This document shows, in pieces, positions 28,222 to 35,984 of a stretch of DNA of 64,000 nucleotides (positions are counted from its first letter, which is position 1; the number at the start of each line of letters is the position of its first letter). Both the position numbers and the translations under genes were made by a program. Location: the NCBI GenBank assembly GCA_964543195.1, contig CAZIXF010000012.1, positions 1 through 64,000 on the forward strand. Direction: 5' to 3'. The DNA comes from JAGTVG01 sp964543195. Its GTDB lineage: Bacteria; Bacteroidota; Bacteroidia; Cytophagales; Cyclobacteriaceae. The notes under the pieces are model-generated. The model ran no database searches. It was not told where the DNA came from and saw only the letters and a list, made by a program, of their open reading frames with translations.

Positions 28222-28782
28222 ATGGATCCAGGAACCGATATTAAACCTTTGGAAGCATATGAAAGTGATGTGCAGGGAGAAAGGATTTTTTCCTACAAAG
28301 GAACCCCAACTACCGATACCATACATTTTATTCTTCAGTTTATTGAATCGAAACTTAACCTGGTAGAAAATAATCAAAAGGTAAAAAAGAAAATTATCAA
28401 TATTCTGGTTGAGGTATTGCAAAATATTTTACATCATCTTGATGAATTTGCAAAACTGGATTTTAATTCCTTTGTTTTTTTACTTTTTCGCCGGAAGGAT
28501 TCTTTTCGTATAGTTGCCGGTAATTATATCCCTAAAAGCAAAGCCGGTTCATTGGTGGACAGGATCCGGAATTACCGGTCCTTGACAAAAAACGAACTTA
28601 AACAAGTATACCGTAAGGTGTTGGGTAATGCTGCGTTTGATCATTCCGGAAGAGCCGGCCTTGGGTTAATGGATATCATCCGTAAGTCCGGCGGAAATAT
28701 TGAACATCAATTAATTCCAGCGGATGATGAACATTATTTTTTTCTTTTGGAAATCACTGTAAATTACGATCCGAATGAATGA
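28222..28782 (+). CDS. siaB: SiaB-like (DUF6272) anti-regulator kinase
   Basis: A 186-residue protein with a degenerate GHKL fold. The N-box-like LVEVLQNILHHLDEF (about residues 65-79) and the G-box-like GRAGLGLMDIIRKSGG (about 148-163) are visible. In Pseudomonas, SiaB phosphorylates SiaC and so switches off the diguanylate cyclase SiaD. The siaC-like gene starts inside the last codons here (8-bp overlap), confirming the pair. No phosphatase (SiaA) or cyclase (SiaD) gene lies nearby. ATG at 28222 is the only reasonable start. Confidence 0.8.
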   Translation: MDPGTDIKPLEAYESDVQGERIFSYKGTPTTDTIHFILQFIESKLNLVENNQKVKKKIINILVEVLQNILHHLDEFAKLDFNSFVFLLFRRKDSFRIVAGNYIPKSKAGSLVDRIRNYRSLTKNELKQVYRKVLGNAAFDHSGRAGLGLMDIIRKSGGNIEHQLIPADDEHYFFLLEITVNYDPNE

Positions 28783-29149
28783 TTTTTTATATAAGGGTGA
28801 TTCAAAAACACCGACTATCCGTTTATCTTCAGAAAATGGTGAAATGGAAATCAGCGGAAAATCCATTCCGGAAAATTCCGTGGAGTTTTTCAAGCCTGTT
28901 CATGAATGGATTGACCGTTACCTGGACGATCCAAAAGATAAAACCATTTTTAAAATGAAGCTTGAATATTTTAACACAAGCTCTTCTAAAAGCTTGATTG
29001 AAATATTCAGAAAGTTTGAAGAACTTTTCAGGGCGGGAAAAGAAGTATTGATTGAATGGTATTACGAGCAGGAAGACGAGGATATGTATGAGTCCGGGGA
29101 GGATTTCCGTGATATTCTGAAAGTACCGGTTGAATTGATCGTGTGCTAA
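28775..29149 (+). CDS. siaC: SiaC family regulatory phosphoprotein (DUF1987)
   Basis: A 124-residue DUF1987 protein. The central FNTSSSKSLIEIF (about residues 68-80) contains the conserved Thr/Ser cluster that SiaB-type kinases phosphorylate. The Glu-rich WYYEQEDEDMYESGEDF stretch follows. As a partner-switching phosphoprotein it should bind an effector only when unphosphorylated. The effector in this organism is not encoded in the window. It is translationally coupled to siaB. Confidence 0.85.
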   Translation: MNDFLYKGDSKTPTIRLSSENGEMEISGKSIPENSVEFFKPVHEWIDRYLDDPKDKTIFKMKLEYFNTSSSKSLIEIFRKFEELFRAGKEVLIEWYYEQEDEDMYESGEDFRDILKVPVELIVC

Positions 29150-29158
29150 TCATTAAAA

Positions 29159-29191
29159 AAACCTGGCAGGTATTGATAAGCTGCCAGGTTT
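29159..29191 (-). terminator. Rho-independent terminator between siaC and groL
   Basis: A perfect 11-bp inverted repeat, AAACCTGGCAG and CTGCCAGGTTT around an 11-base loop. Read on the minus strand it is followed by a run of T (the complement of the A-tract at 29152-29158), making a strong terminator for groL. On the plus strand the tail is less U-rich but could also end siaC transcripts. Confidence 0.8.
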
Positions 29192-29218
29192 CTGATTGAT
29201 TTTTAATTATTTCCGGGT

Positions 29219-29250
29219 ATTCATAGGATGACTGCAGTCATTCTATGAAT
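29219..29250. repeat. 32-bp near-perfect palindrome downstream of groL
   Basis: ATTCATAG, one mismatched base, ATGACTGCAGTCAT, one base, CTATGAAT. The single mismatch becomes a G-U pair in one RNA strand, so the transcript can fold into an almost unbroken hairpin. It lies 17 bp past the groL stop and 28 bp before the terminator on the groL side. It could be a first termination or mRNA-stabilising hairpin. Confidence 0.7.
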
Positions 29251-29266
29251 CATTTCTTAAGACGGA

Positions 29267-30901
29267 TTACATCATTCCGCCCATTCCACCGCCACCCATT
29301 GGTGGTGCGGGCGGTGCTTTTTCTTCCTCAGGTTCATCGGCTATCACACACTCGGTAGTGAGCAGGAGCGATGCAATAGAAGCAGCATTCTCAAGCGCAA
29401 GCCTCGTCACCTTAGTCGGGTCGATCACACCTGCGTCAATCAGCTTTTCATATTCACCGGTCTGTGCATTATAACCGTAATCGCCGTCTTTTTCTTTTAT
29501 CCTCTGGAGGATAACCGAGCCTTCACCTCCGGCATTTTCAACAATGGTTCTCAGAGGTGATTCAAGGGCAAGTCTTACGATATTAACACCGGTGTCCTGA
29601 TCTTCATTGTCAGTTTTAACCTTATCGAGGGCTTTGATGGCTCTGATGAAGGCTACACCACCGCCGGCTACCACACCTTCCTGTACGGCTGCCCGGGTAG
29701 CATGAAGCGCATCCTCAACAAGATCCTTCTTCTCTTTCATTTCTATTTCGGTGGCCGCACCGATGTAAAGAATGGCTACACCACCGGATAACTTGGCAAG
29801 CCTTTCCTGAAGCTTTTCCTTGTCGTAATCGGAAGTGGTTGTTTCAATCTGAGATTTGATCTGATTAATACGACCCTGGATATCTTCTTTTTTGCCATTA
29901 CCGTTGACAATGGTAGTATTATCCTTGTCAATATTTATTTTTTCAGCCGTTCCAAGATAATCGATGGTGGCATTTTCAAGCTTGAATCCTCTCTCTTCTG
30001 AGATTACCGTACCACCGGTAAGGATAGCAATATCTTCAAGCATGGCCTTTCTTCTGTCACCAAAGCCCGGAGCCTTTACAGCAGCTATCTTCAGTGATCC
30101 CCTGATCTTGTTAACTACCAGCGTAGCTAAAGCTTCGCCGTCAACATCTTCAGAGATGATCAGTAAAGGGTTACCGGTTTGTGCTACAGCTTCCAGTACC
30201 GGAAGCAGTTCCTTCATGGTGGAGATCTTCTTGTCGTAAATAAGTATGTAAGGATTCTCCAGTTCAACTTCCATTTTTTCGGTATCCGTAACGAAATAAG
30301 GTGACAGATATCCACGGTCAAATTGCATACCTTCGACAGTCTTCACTTCCGTTTCAGTACCTTTGGCTTCTTCCACCGTGATTACGCCGTCCTTTCCTAC
30401 TTTGTCCATGGCCTCCGAGATCATACGCCCCACTTCGGGATCGTTATTGGCGGAAATAGTTCCAACCTGGGCAATTTCACTTGAGTCCTTAATGTCTTTG
30501 GATTGGGATTTCAGATCTTCGACCACGGCAGTTACAGCCTTGTCGATACCTCTCTTGAGGTCCATTGGGTTAGCGCCGGCGGTCACATTCTTTATACCAT
30601 GTGAGAAAATCGACTGTGCCAGTACCGAAGCAGTGGTGGTTCCGTCACCTGCATCATCTGCAGTCTTGGAGGCTACTTCCTTAACCAGCTGAGCACCCAT
30701 GTTTTCTACAGGTTCGCCAAGTTCTATCTCCTTGGCTACGGATACACCGTCTTTTGTTACGGAAGGTGCACCGAATTTTTTGTCGATAATCACGTTTCGA
30801 CCTTTCGGTCCGAGCGTTATCCTTACAGCTTCCGCTATAGTATCAACACCCTTTTTCAGTTTATCTCTTGCTTCTGTATCGAAAAAGATTTGTTTAGCCA
30901 T
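29267..30901 (-). CDS. groL: Chaperonin GroEL (HSP60)
   Basis: A 544-residue 60-kDa chaperonin. Diagnostic stretches include LGPKGRNVIIDKKFGAPSVT, DAGDGTTTASVLAQ with the nucleotide-site aspartate, and the Gly/Met tail GGGGMGGMM. It forms the double-ring folding chamber with GroES. The gene is complete and lies 22 bp downstream of groS. No CIRCE inverted repeat was seen upstream of the operon. Confidence 0.98.
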   Translation of the reverse strand: MAKQIFFDTEARDKLKKGVDTIAEAVRITLGPKGRNVIIDKKFGAPSVTKDGVSVAKEIELGEPVENMGAQLVKEVASKTADDAGDGTTTASVLAQSIFSHGIKNVTAGANPMDLKRGIDKAVTAVVEDLKSQSKDIKDSSEIAQVGTISANNDPEVGRMISEAMDKVGKDGVITVEEAKGTETEVKTVEGMQFDRGYLSPYFVTDTEKMEVELENPYILIYDKKISTMKELLPVLEAVAQTGNPLLIISEDVDGEALATLVVNKIRGSLKIAAVKAPGFGDRRKAMLEDIAILTGGTVISEERGFKLENATIDYLGTAEKINIDKDNTTIVNGNGKKEDIQGRINQIKSQIETTTSDYDKEKLQERLAKLSGGVAILYIGAATEIEMKEKKDLVEDALHATRAAVQEGVVAGGGVAFIRAIKALDKVKTDNEDQDTGVNIVRLALESPLRTIVENAGGEGSVILQRIKEKDGDYGYNAQTGEYEKLIDAGVIDPTKVTRLALENAASIASLLLTTECVIADEPEEEKAPPAPPMGGGGMGGMM

Positions 30902-30923
30902 AATTAAGTTTTTTTATTTTTTG

Positions 30924-31202
30924 TTAAACGATTGCGAAAATATCAGATTCTCTCATGATGAGATAATCTTTACCATCCATGGTGATCTCTGTGCCGGCAT
31001 ACTTACCATACAGAATGTTGTCTCCAACCTTTACGGTCAGCGGTTCATCCTTTTTCCCTGATCCGACAGCTACCACAGATCCCTTCTGTGGCTTTTCCTT
31101 AGCTGTGTCAGGGATAATGATTCCTGTAGAGGTTTTTTCTTCTGCCGGTGAGGGCTCAACCAGAACCCTGTCCGCTAATGGCTTGATGTTTATTTTTGAC
31201 AT
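30924..31202 (-). CDS. groS: Co-chaperonin GroES (HSP10)
   Basis: A 92-residue GroES. KPLADRVLVEPSPAEEKTSTGIIIPDTAKEKP covers the N-terminal strand and mobile loop, and VGDNILYGKYAGTEITMDGKDYLIMRESDI ends the protein in the usual way. It caps the GroEL chamber and is first in the groS-groL operon. Confidence 0.98.
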   Translation of the reverse strand: MSKINIKPLADRVLVEPSPAEEKTSTGIIIPDTAKEKPQKGSVVAVGSGKKDEPLTVKVGDNILYGKYAGTEITMDGKDYLIMRESDIFAIV

Positions 31203-31443
31203 ATTACTATATAGTTTTTGGTTTGAAATTGCATAAAAAATTTCAGTAACTCTTATTGCATTTCCCGTGCCAATCCTTTTTTCACGTATTTTTAACCTGT
31301 AAAAGCTGACATTTTTTCACCCGAACATGTCAATATGTGTGAAGAAGCTGAAAATTCATGACATAATTTAATTCTTGATTTGTAATAATTTGTTTTATAA
31401 ATTTTGCGTTGAGATTCTGAAGACTATTAAAATTTCGGGAAAG

Positions 31444-32160
31444 ATGGCTGAATTAAAGAACGATTGGTTGACCGACGGTCTAATTGACTTCGAATATAAA
31501 AAATATGTATTAATGGCATACCTCAGGGATGTGCGTCAGAATTTTAAGATCACCCGCTTATATCCTTTTATGTCCGACCTGATCTTTCATTACAATAATC
31601 TCCGGTCGGTCCGTGAAAATAAAAAAATATTGTATGAAAAATTTCCCAGGACCATTAAAAAAGCTGATTTTGAAAAATTGAAGGTCAATTATGAAAAAAT
31701 AGTTGAAGATGATGATGTGATGAAGGAAATCGATGAGATCGTTGTATTCGCCCTCGAGCATTTCAAGGATACCCTCAGGGAAGGCAAAGAGATCTACGAG
31801 TTTGTGGAATCGAACGTGGAACTGATCCCTATTGGTCTTACCTCCCTGTATAAAAAAGAAGGATATATGCTAATTGATGAGCAACCTCTCAACGACCTGA
31901 AGGTTTACCGGTACCAGATCACGATATTTGAAGGGCCGGAAGAAAAATACAGGGGCGTTCATACTACGCTCATAGATAATTTTGGGAAAAGTTCGGTATC
32001 GACTTATGAACAGATAAAAATCATGCTGATAAAAAAGCATAAGGAATTACCCAATCCCTCCACGTATCTGGTAAACGCCAAATTTTCATTCCCTTTAAAA
32101 GAGACCCTCCTGCCGGTGGCTAAGCGGTTGCTGGTTAAAGCTGTAAATATTACGGATTAA
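31444..32160 (+). CDS. Conserved hypothetical protein beside the gro and sec operons
   Basis: A 238-residue soluble protein (MAELKNDW start at ATG 31444). The reading frame extends further upstream, but the GGGAAAG Shine-Dalgarno-like run sits right before this ATG. There is no signal peptide or membrane helix. The sequence begins with FEYKKYVLMAYLRDV and a helical first half rich in Lys and Glu, followed by a mixed second half with PIGLTSLYKKEGYML. I do not recognise the family. It converges with secG, 10 bp apart. Confidence 0.7.
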   Translation: MAELKNDWLTDGLIDFEYKKYVLMAYLRDVRQNFKITRLYPFMSDLIFHYNNLRSVRENKKILYEKFPRTIKKADFEKLKVNYEKIVEDDDVMKEIDEIVVFALEHFKDTLREGKEIYEFVESNVELIPIGLTSLYKKEGYMLIDEQPLNDLKVYRYQITIFEGPEEKYRGVHTTLIDNFGKSSVSTYEQIKIMLIKKHKELPNPSTYLVNAKFSFPLKETLLPVAKRLLVKAVNITD

Positions 32161-32170
32161 TTACCTTTTG

Positions 32171-32527
32171 CTATTCACCCCGGGTAGTATCGATCTGAAG
32201 GGGTTCACCGGTATCTTCCAGGTTGGGATCCAGGGTGGGCAATGATTGCCGGTCCTGTGCCCTTTCAACATTGGGACTTGTAAATCCCTCGGTTGCAGGT
32301 TCCTGGATGATGAAATTGGTCGACAGGGTCAGGATCACAAGCACAATCGCAAGACCCCATGTGATCTTTTCCAGAATATCAGTGGTTCTTTTGAAACCCA
32401 TTAGCTGTGAACTTCCCGAGCCGCCAAACTGACTTGATAATCCACCGCCTTTGGAATTCTGGGCAAGTACAATGAGTACAAGCAATATGGCAGTGATTGT
32501 AATAAGGGTTACGACTAATGCAAGCAT
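32171..32527 (-). CDS. secG: Preprotein translocase subunit SecG
   Basis: A 118-residue SecG. The first helix (about residues 3-23) is followed by NSKGGGLSSQFGGSGSSQLMGFKRTTD, the conserved SecG loop, then a second helix (about 54-74) and an acidic, Pro/Thr-rich C-terminal tail typical of Bacteroidota. It is part of the SecYEG channel and lies two bases after the Lys/Glu-rich gene. Confidence 0.92.
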   Translation of the reverse strand: MLALVVTLITITAILLVLIVLAQNSKGGGLSSQFGGSGSSQLMGFKRTTDILEKITWGLAIVLVILTLSTNFIIQEPATEGFTSPNVERAQDRQSLPTLDPNLEDTGEPLQIDTTRGE

Positions 32528-32528
32528 G

Positions 32529-34148
32529 TTATCCTCCTAATTTCTTCTTCAATTCTTCAATTTGAGATGCAAAGTAAGCCTTTTTTTGTGGATATTTCCA
32601 AATTAACTTCTTGTAAATATCAATGGCTTTTTCGAGCTTGCCCTGGCTGATCATAATCTGGGCAAGATTTTCAGATATAATATCATCTCTGAATTTAATG
32701 CTAGATAAGCTGAGATCTTCTCTTTGCCTCTCCTTTTCGGTTACACTTTTTACATTTTTTATTTTCTGATCACTTTTAATAAAATTTTCGATGATCTCTT
32801 CCTGTTCCTCTTTCTTCAATTTCTTAGACACTTCTTTATCCTCCTCTGGTTCTTCTTCGGTACCCAGTTGTTTCAAAAATTTTTTAATTACCTTCGGATC
32901 TTCCTCCTCATTCACCGGAAATCCTTCCGCTTTTTTCTTTTCGGTTATTTTTTGGATTGTACCCGTATCCGGCTCACGGTAGATAAGATCCTCTTCAGTC
33001 TTTTTATCCTGGATATCGGGCTTTTTCGGTGTTTTTTCTAGGTCATCTTTTTCTTTTTTCTCACTTTTTCGTCTGAGGTCCTCAACTTTTTCAATCTCAG
33101 CATCAATGGTTTCCTTTTCAGTCTTTGCTTTTTTTTCGGTTTCCTCCTTTTTATTAGAAACTTTTGCTTTTTTTCCTGTGGCGTCTTTCTTTTTTCCGGT
33201 TACTTTTTGCTCTTTAGCGGTTGTTTTTTTCTTTTTCTTCTTTTTTTCTGTTTTTTCCTTTTCCTTTACGCTGGTTTTATCTTTAGCTGTTGCAGGTTCC
33301 TGTTCCTTTTTCGTTTCTTTCGGGGTGCCTGCCGTTTTTCTCTCTTCTTCAGGTTCTTGCTCACTCAACTCAGACGGCTTCTTCTTTGGGGGTTCCTTGC
33401 TTTCCTCCGCCTTTGTTTTATCAGCCGTTTCTGGAAAGGGTTCCTCTTCACTTCCGGATTTCATTTTTCGCTTTGCGGGTTCTCGCTTATCCCCATACAG
33501 AAGATTTTCAAATTTTTCCCTTAGGTGCTTATATTCACCTATATTTTTGATCAGATCGGAAGATGTGTTCTCCATTCCTTCATCCCTTTCCTTTTCCGTT
33601 ACCTGACCGGGTTTTCCCAATTTTTTTTCAGCATCAGGAATAACCTGGCTCGTCTCAGTTTTGGCAACTTTTTCTTCCGGAATGTCCTTTTTATCAGGTT
33701 TGTCCTCAATTTTTTCAGGTTTTTTTCTGCCGGTTTTTTTCACATCCGGCAACTCATCCGGCTTTTTTTCTTCAGTTTCACTGACTTCCGGACCTTTTTC
33801 TGTTAATTTTTCTTCCGTTTTACCACCATCTACATGCCGGCCTGAAGGTTTTTCGGTCTTTTCTGCAGGTGCCGCACCAAAGTGTGTCGTATCTTTATTG
33901 ACAGGCCATTCCCGGGCATTCATATAGTTTTTAAGGTGGGGACGATCGACCGTAGCAATGGCCGCCCTGTTCAGCTTTTTACCTGCATCCGGATTCTTTT
34001 TCAGATGGGCGATTTTTGCATCTAAAACCTTAAGAGAAACACTATAGGGGTGTTCGGCAAGGATTTGAGTCAGTTCCTTATCTTCCTCATTACTTGCCAG
34101 CGATGGATCTTCTATGAGTTCAATAAATCGGCGAATATCCAATGTCAA
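32529..34148 (-). CDS. Lys/Glu-rich protein with C-terminal TPR-like region
   Basis: A 539-residue protein in three parts. An N-terminal helical region (about 1-85, FIELIEDPSLASNEEDKELT and so on) resembles half-TPR repeats. A long low-complexity Lys/Glu/Thr segment (about 90-450) follows. A C-terminal TPR-like helix pair (ISQGKLEKAIDIYKKLIWKYPQK, about 505-527) ends the protein. It starts with TTG at 34148. The operon context (lptE upstream, secG downstream) suggests an envelope or secretion role. It is a typical gene of this Bacteroidota block, with unknown function. Confidence 0.7.
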   Translation of the reverse strand: MTLDIRRFIELIEDPSLASNEEDKELTQILAEHPYSVSLKVLDAKIAHLKKNPDAGKKLNRAAIATVDRPHLKNYMNAREWPVNKDTTHFGAAPAEKTEKPSGRHVDGGKTEEKLTEKGPEVSETEEKKPDELPDVKKTGRKKPEKIEDKPDKKDIPEEKVAKTETSQVIPDAEKKLGKPGQVTEKERDEGMENTSSDLIKNIGEYKHLREKFENLLYGDKREPAKRKMKSGSEEEPFPETADKTKAEESKEPPKKKPSELSEQEPEEERKTAGTPKETKKEQEPATAKDKTSVKEKEKTEKKKKKKKTTAKEQKVTGKKKDATGKKAKVSNKKEETEKKAKTEKETIDAEIEKVEDLRRKSEKKEKDDLEKTPKKPDIQDKKTEEDLIYREPDTGTIQKITEKKKAEGFPVNEEEDPKVIKKFLKQLGTEEEPEEDKEVSKKLKKEEQEEIIENFIKSDQKIKNVKSVTEKERQREDLSLSSIKFRDDIISENLAQIMISQGKLEKAIDIYKKLIWKYPQKKAYFASQIEELKKKLGG

Positions 34149-34182
34149 TGGGATTTATTAGTTCTGCATATTAATAAAATTA

Positions 34183-34710
34183 TTACCAATTCGCTACTGA
34201 TGCATTAAAAATATCCACATAGATCTGTTCGAAAATTTCTTCTATTAATTGTGGTTCAATGGCCGAGATCGAGGTCGAATTGGGATCAAAATCTGAGTAG
34301 AATGAAAACTGCTGATCAAAATTAAAGGAATCATCTTTTGTATTAATATATTCCACCGAGACGCCAATGGTAAGGCGTTGAAGACCGGCATTGTCAGCAA
34401 GGTTTCTGTTTTCGGATGCCGTTGGGGCAATGGGTGCATAGTTGAACCTGGAAATATAGCCGCTGAATTGAAGATCTCCGTTCCCCGCATTATCAATGCC
34501 CAGATTGGTGTTGTTCTGAAAATATTCTTTTAATCCTTCGGTAAACTGCTGATTCATATTGGGCGGGCCGTCACCGGTTTCGTTGTAAAAATTATCAATA
34601 GAAATGGTTTTTATGTCCGGTGAAATATTTGCACCGGTAAATGAATATATACCACATCCGGTAAAACCGATATAAAACAGAATTAAAAAGACAGGCCAGC
34701 TCTTATTCAT
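34183..34710 (-). CDS. lptE: LptE family lipoprotein
   Basis: About 176 residues from ATG 34710, which overlaps the sigma-54 activator stop by 8 bp. A lipoprotein signal ends in the lipobox FTGC, and GIYSFTGANI after the cysteine is the usual LptE start. The middle contains the PPNMNQQFTEGLKEYFQNNTNL segment common to the family. LptE plugs LptD and helps insert LPS at the outer membrane. A longer frame upstream exists, but the lipobox favours this start. Confidence 0.88.
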   Translation of the reverse strand: MNKSWPVFLILFYIGFTGCGIYSFTGANISPDIKTISIDNFYNETGDGPPNMNQQFTEGLKEYFQNNTNLGIDNAGNGDLQFSGYISRFNYAPIAPTASENRNLADNAGLQRLTIGVSVEYINTKDDSFNFDQQFSFYSDFDPNSTSISAIEPQLIEEIFEQIYVDIFNASVANW

Positions 34711-35962
34711 CAATCTCATATTGTTTAATCTTTCTGTATAAGGTGCGTTCAGAGATCCCCAGATCTCTGGCAGCATGTTTTCTCTTGTTGTTGTTTTTAC
34801 GTAAGGCCTTTACAATTAGTTCTTTCTCCTTGTCTTCAAGGGATAATGATTCCTCATCTCCGGTATCAAGGTTTACATCTTCGATGTTCACATATTCATA
34901 ATCCTTATCTTCCTTTTTCGGGGAATTGATAACAAAGGTACCGGAATCCTGAAGGCTTTGCTGTAGCGCCTCTTCTTTATCAATGTTTTCGAACAGGTCT
35001 TCATGCTCCTTCAATATTTTTCTGTCAACCCTTTCATCCTTGAGCATGCCATGCACCAGTTTTTTTAATTCAGTCACATCTTTTCGCATTTCAAACAGGA
35101 TCTTATAAAGAAGGTCTCTTTCAGAGATCCCTTCCTCTGTGCGCCCATGATAAAGGGCAGGCATCAGATTGCTTTCCTGGGGAAGATATCGAAGAAGGAT
35201 CTCCGAGTTGATCTCTCTTTCAGTTTCCAGGATTGACATTTGCTCCACCAGGTTTTTCAACTGCCTGATATTTCCCGGGAAGCGGTATTTCATCAATGTT
35301 TCACGGGCATCATCGGTAAGATATATGGGCTTTGTTCTGTATTTTTCAGAAAAATCCGAAGCAAATTTTCTGAACAACAGATGGATGTCTTCACCTCTTT
35401 CCCGAAGTGGGGGCACATAGATGGGGACGGTATTCAACCTGTAATACAGATCTTCTCTGAAATTGTTTTTTTCCACCTCTTCCATCAGATTCATATTGGT
35501 GGCTGCCACTACCCTTACATCGGTTTTCAATACCTTGGAGGAGCCTACCTTGATAAACTCACCGTATTCAAGCACACGCAGTAACCGGGCCTGGGTACTC
35601 AGGGGCATCTCACCGATTTCATCAAGAAATATTGTACCTCCATTGGTTGCTTCGAAATATCCCCTGCGTGCTTCATATGCTCCCGTGAAGGCCCCTTTCT
35701 CATGACCAAATAACTCCGAATCAATGGTTCCCTCCGGGATGGCCCCGCAATTTATGGCGATAAACTGTCCGTGTTTACGAGGACTCAACTGATGGATTAT
35801 CTTACTGAACGATTCTTTTCCCGTTCCGCTCTCACCACTGATGAGCACGGTCATTTCAGTAGGAGCCACCTGCATGGCTACCCTGAGGGCATTATTCAGC
35901 AGGGGGGAGTTGCCGTTTATGCCAAATCGTTGCTTTATACTAATCAGATCTTCGTCTCTCAA
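34703..35962 (-). CDS. Sigma-54-dependent transcriptional activator without receiver domain
   Basis: A 419-residue AAA+ activator. It starts almost directly with the ATPase domain. Walker A is GESGTGKES (about residues 43-51), the sigma-54-contacting loop is GAFTGA, and Walker B is FLDEIGEM. The C-terminus has a Fis-type helix-turn-helix (NKRKHAARDLGISERTLYRKIKQ, about 393-415). The N-terminus has no receiver or sensor domain, so it may be constitutive or controlled by level. It sits between miaB and lptE. Confidence 0.92.
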   Translation of the reverse strand: MRDEDLISIKQRFGINGNSPLLNNALRVAMQVAPTEMTVLISGESGTGKESFSKIIHQLSPRKHGQFIAINCGAIPEGTIDSELFGHEKGAFTGAYEARRGYFEATNGGTIFLDEIGEMPLSTQARLLRVLEYGEFIKVGSSKVLKTDVRVVAATNMNLMEEVEKNNFREDLYYRLNTVPIYVPPLRERGEDIHLLFRKFASDFSEKYRTKPIYLTDDARETLMKYRFPGNIRQLKNLVEQMSILETEREINSEILLRYLPQESNLMPALYHGRTEEGISERDLLYKILFEMRKDVTELKKLVHGMLKDERVDRKILKEHEDLFENIDKEEALQQSLQDSGTFVINSPKKEDKDYEYVNIEDVNLDTGDEESLSLEDKEKELIVKALRKNNNKRKHAARDLGISERTLYRKIKQYEIDE

Positions 35963-35984
35963 TGCTCAATTTTTTATTTTAAAA

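Noticed and set aside
31203..31443. CIRCE operator or heat-shock element ahead of groS
   Set aside because: No TTAGCACTC-type inverted repeat and no clean -7 element on the minus strand were found.
33106..33806. Plus-strand frames rich in Phe/Ser opposite the Lys/Glu-rich gene
   Set aside because: Phe/Ser runs are what the reverse complement of Lys/Glu codons gives; no gene signals.
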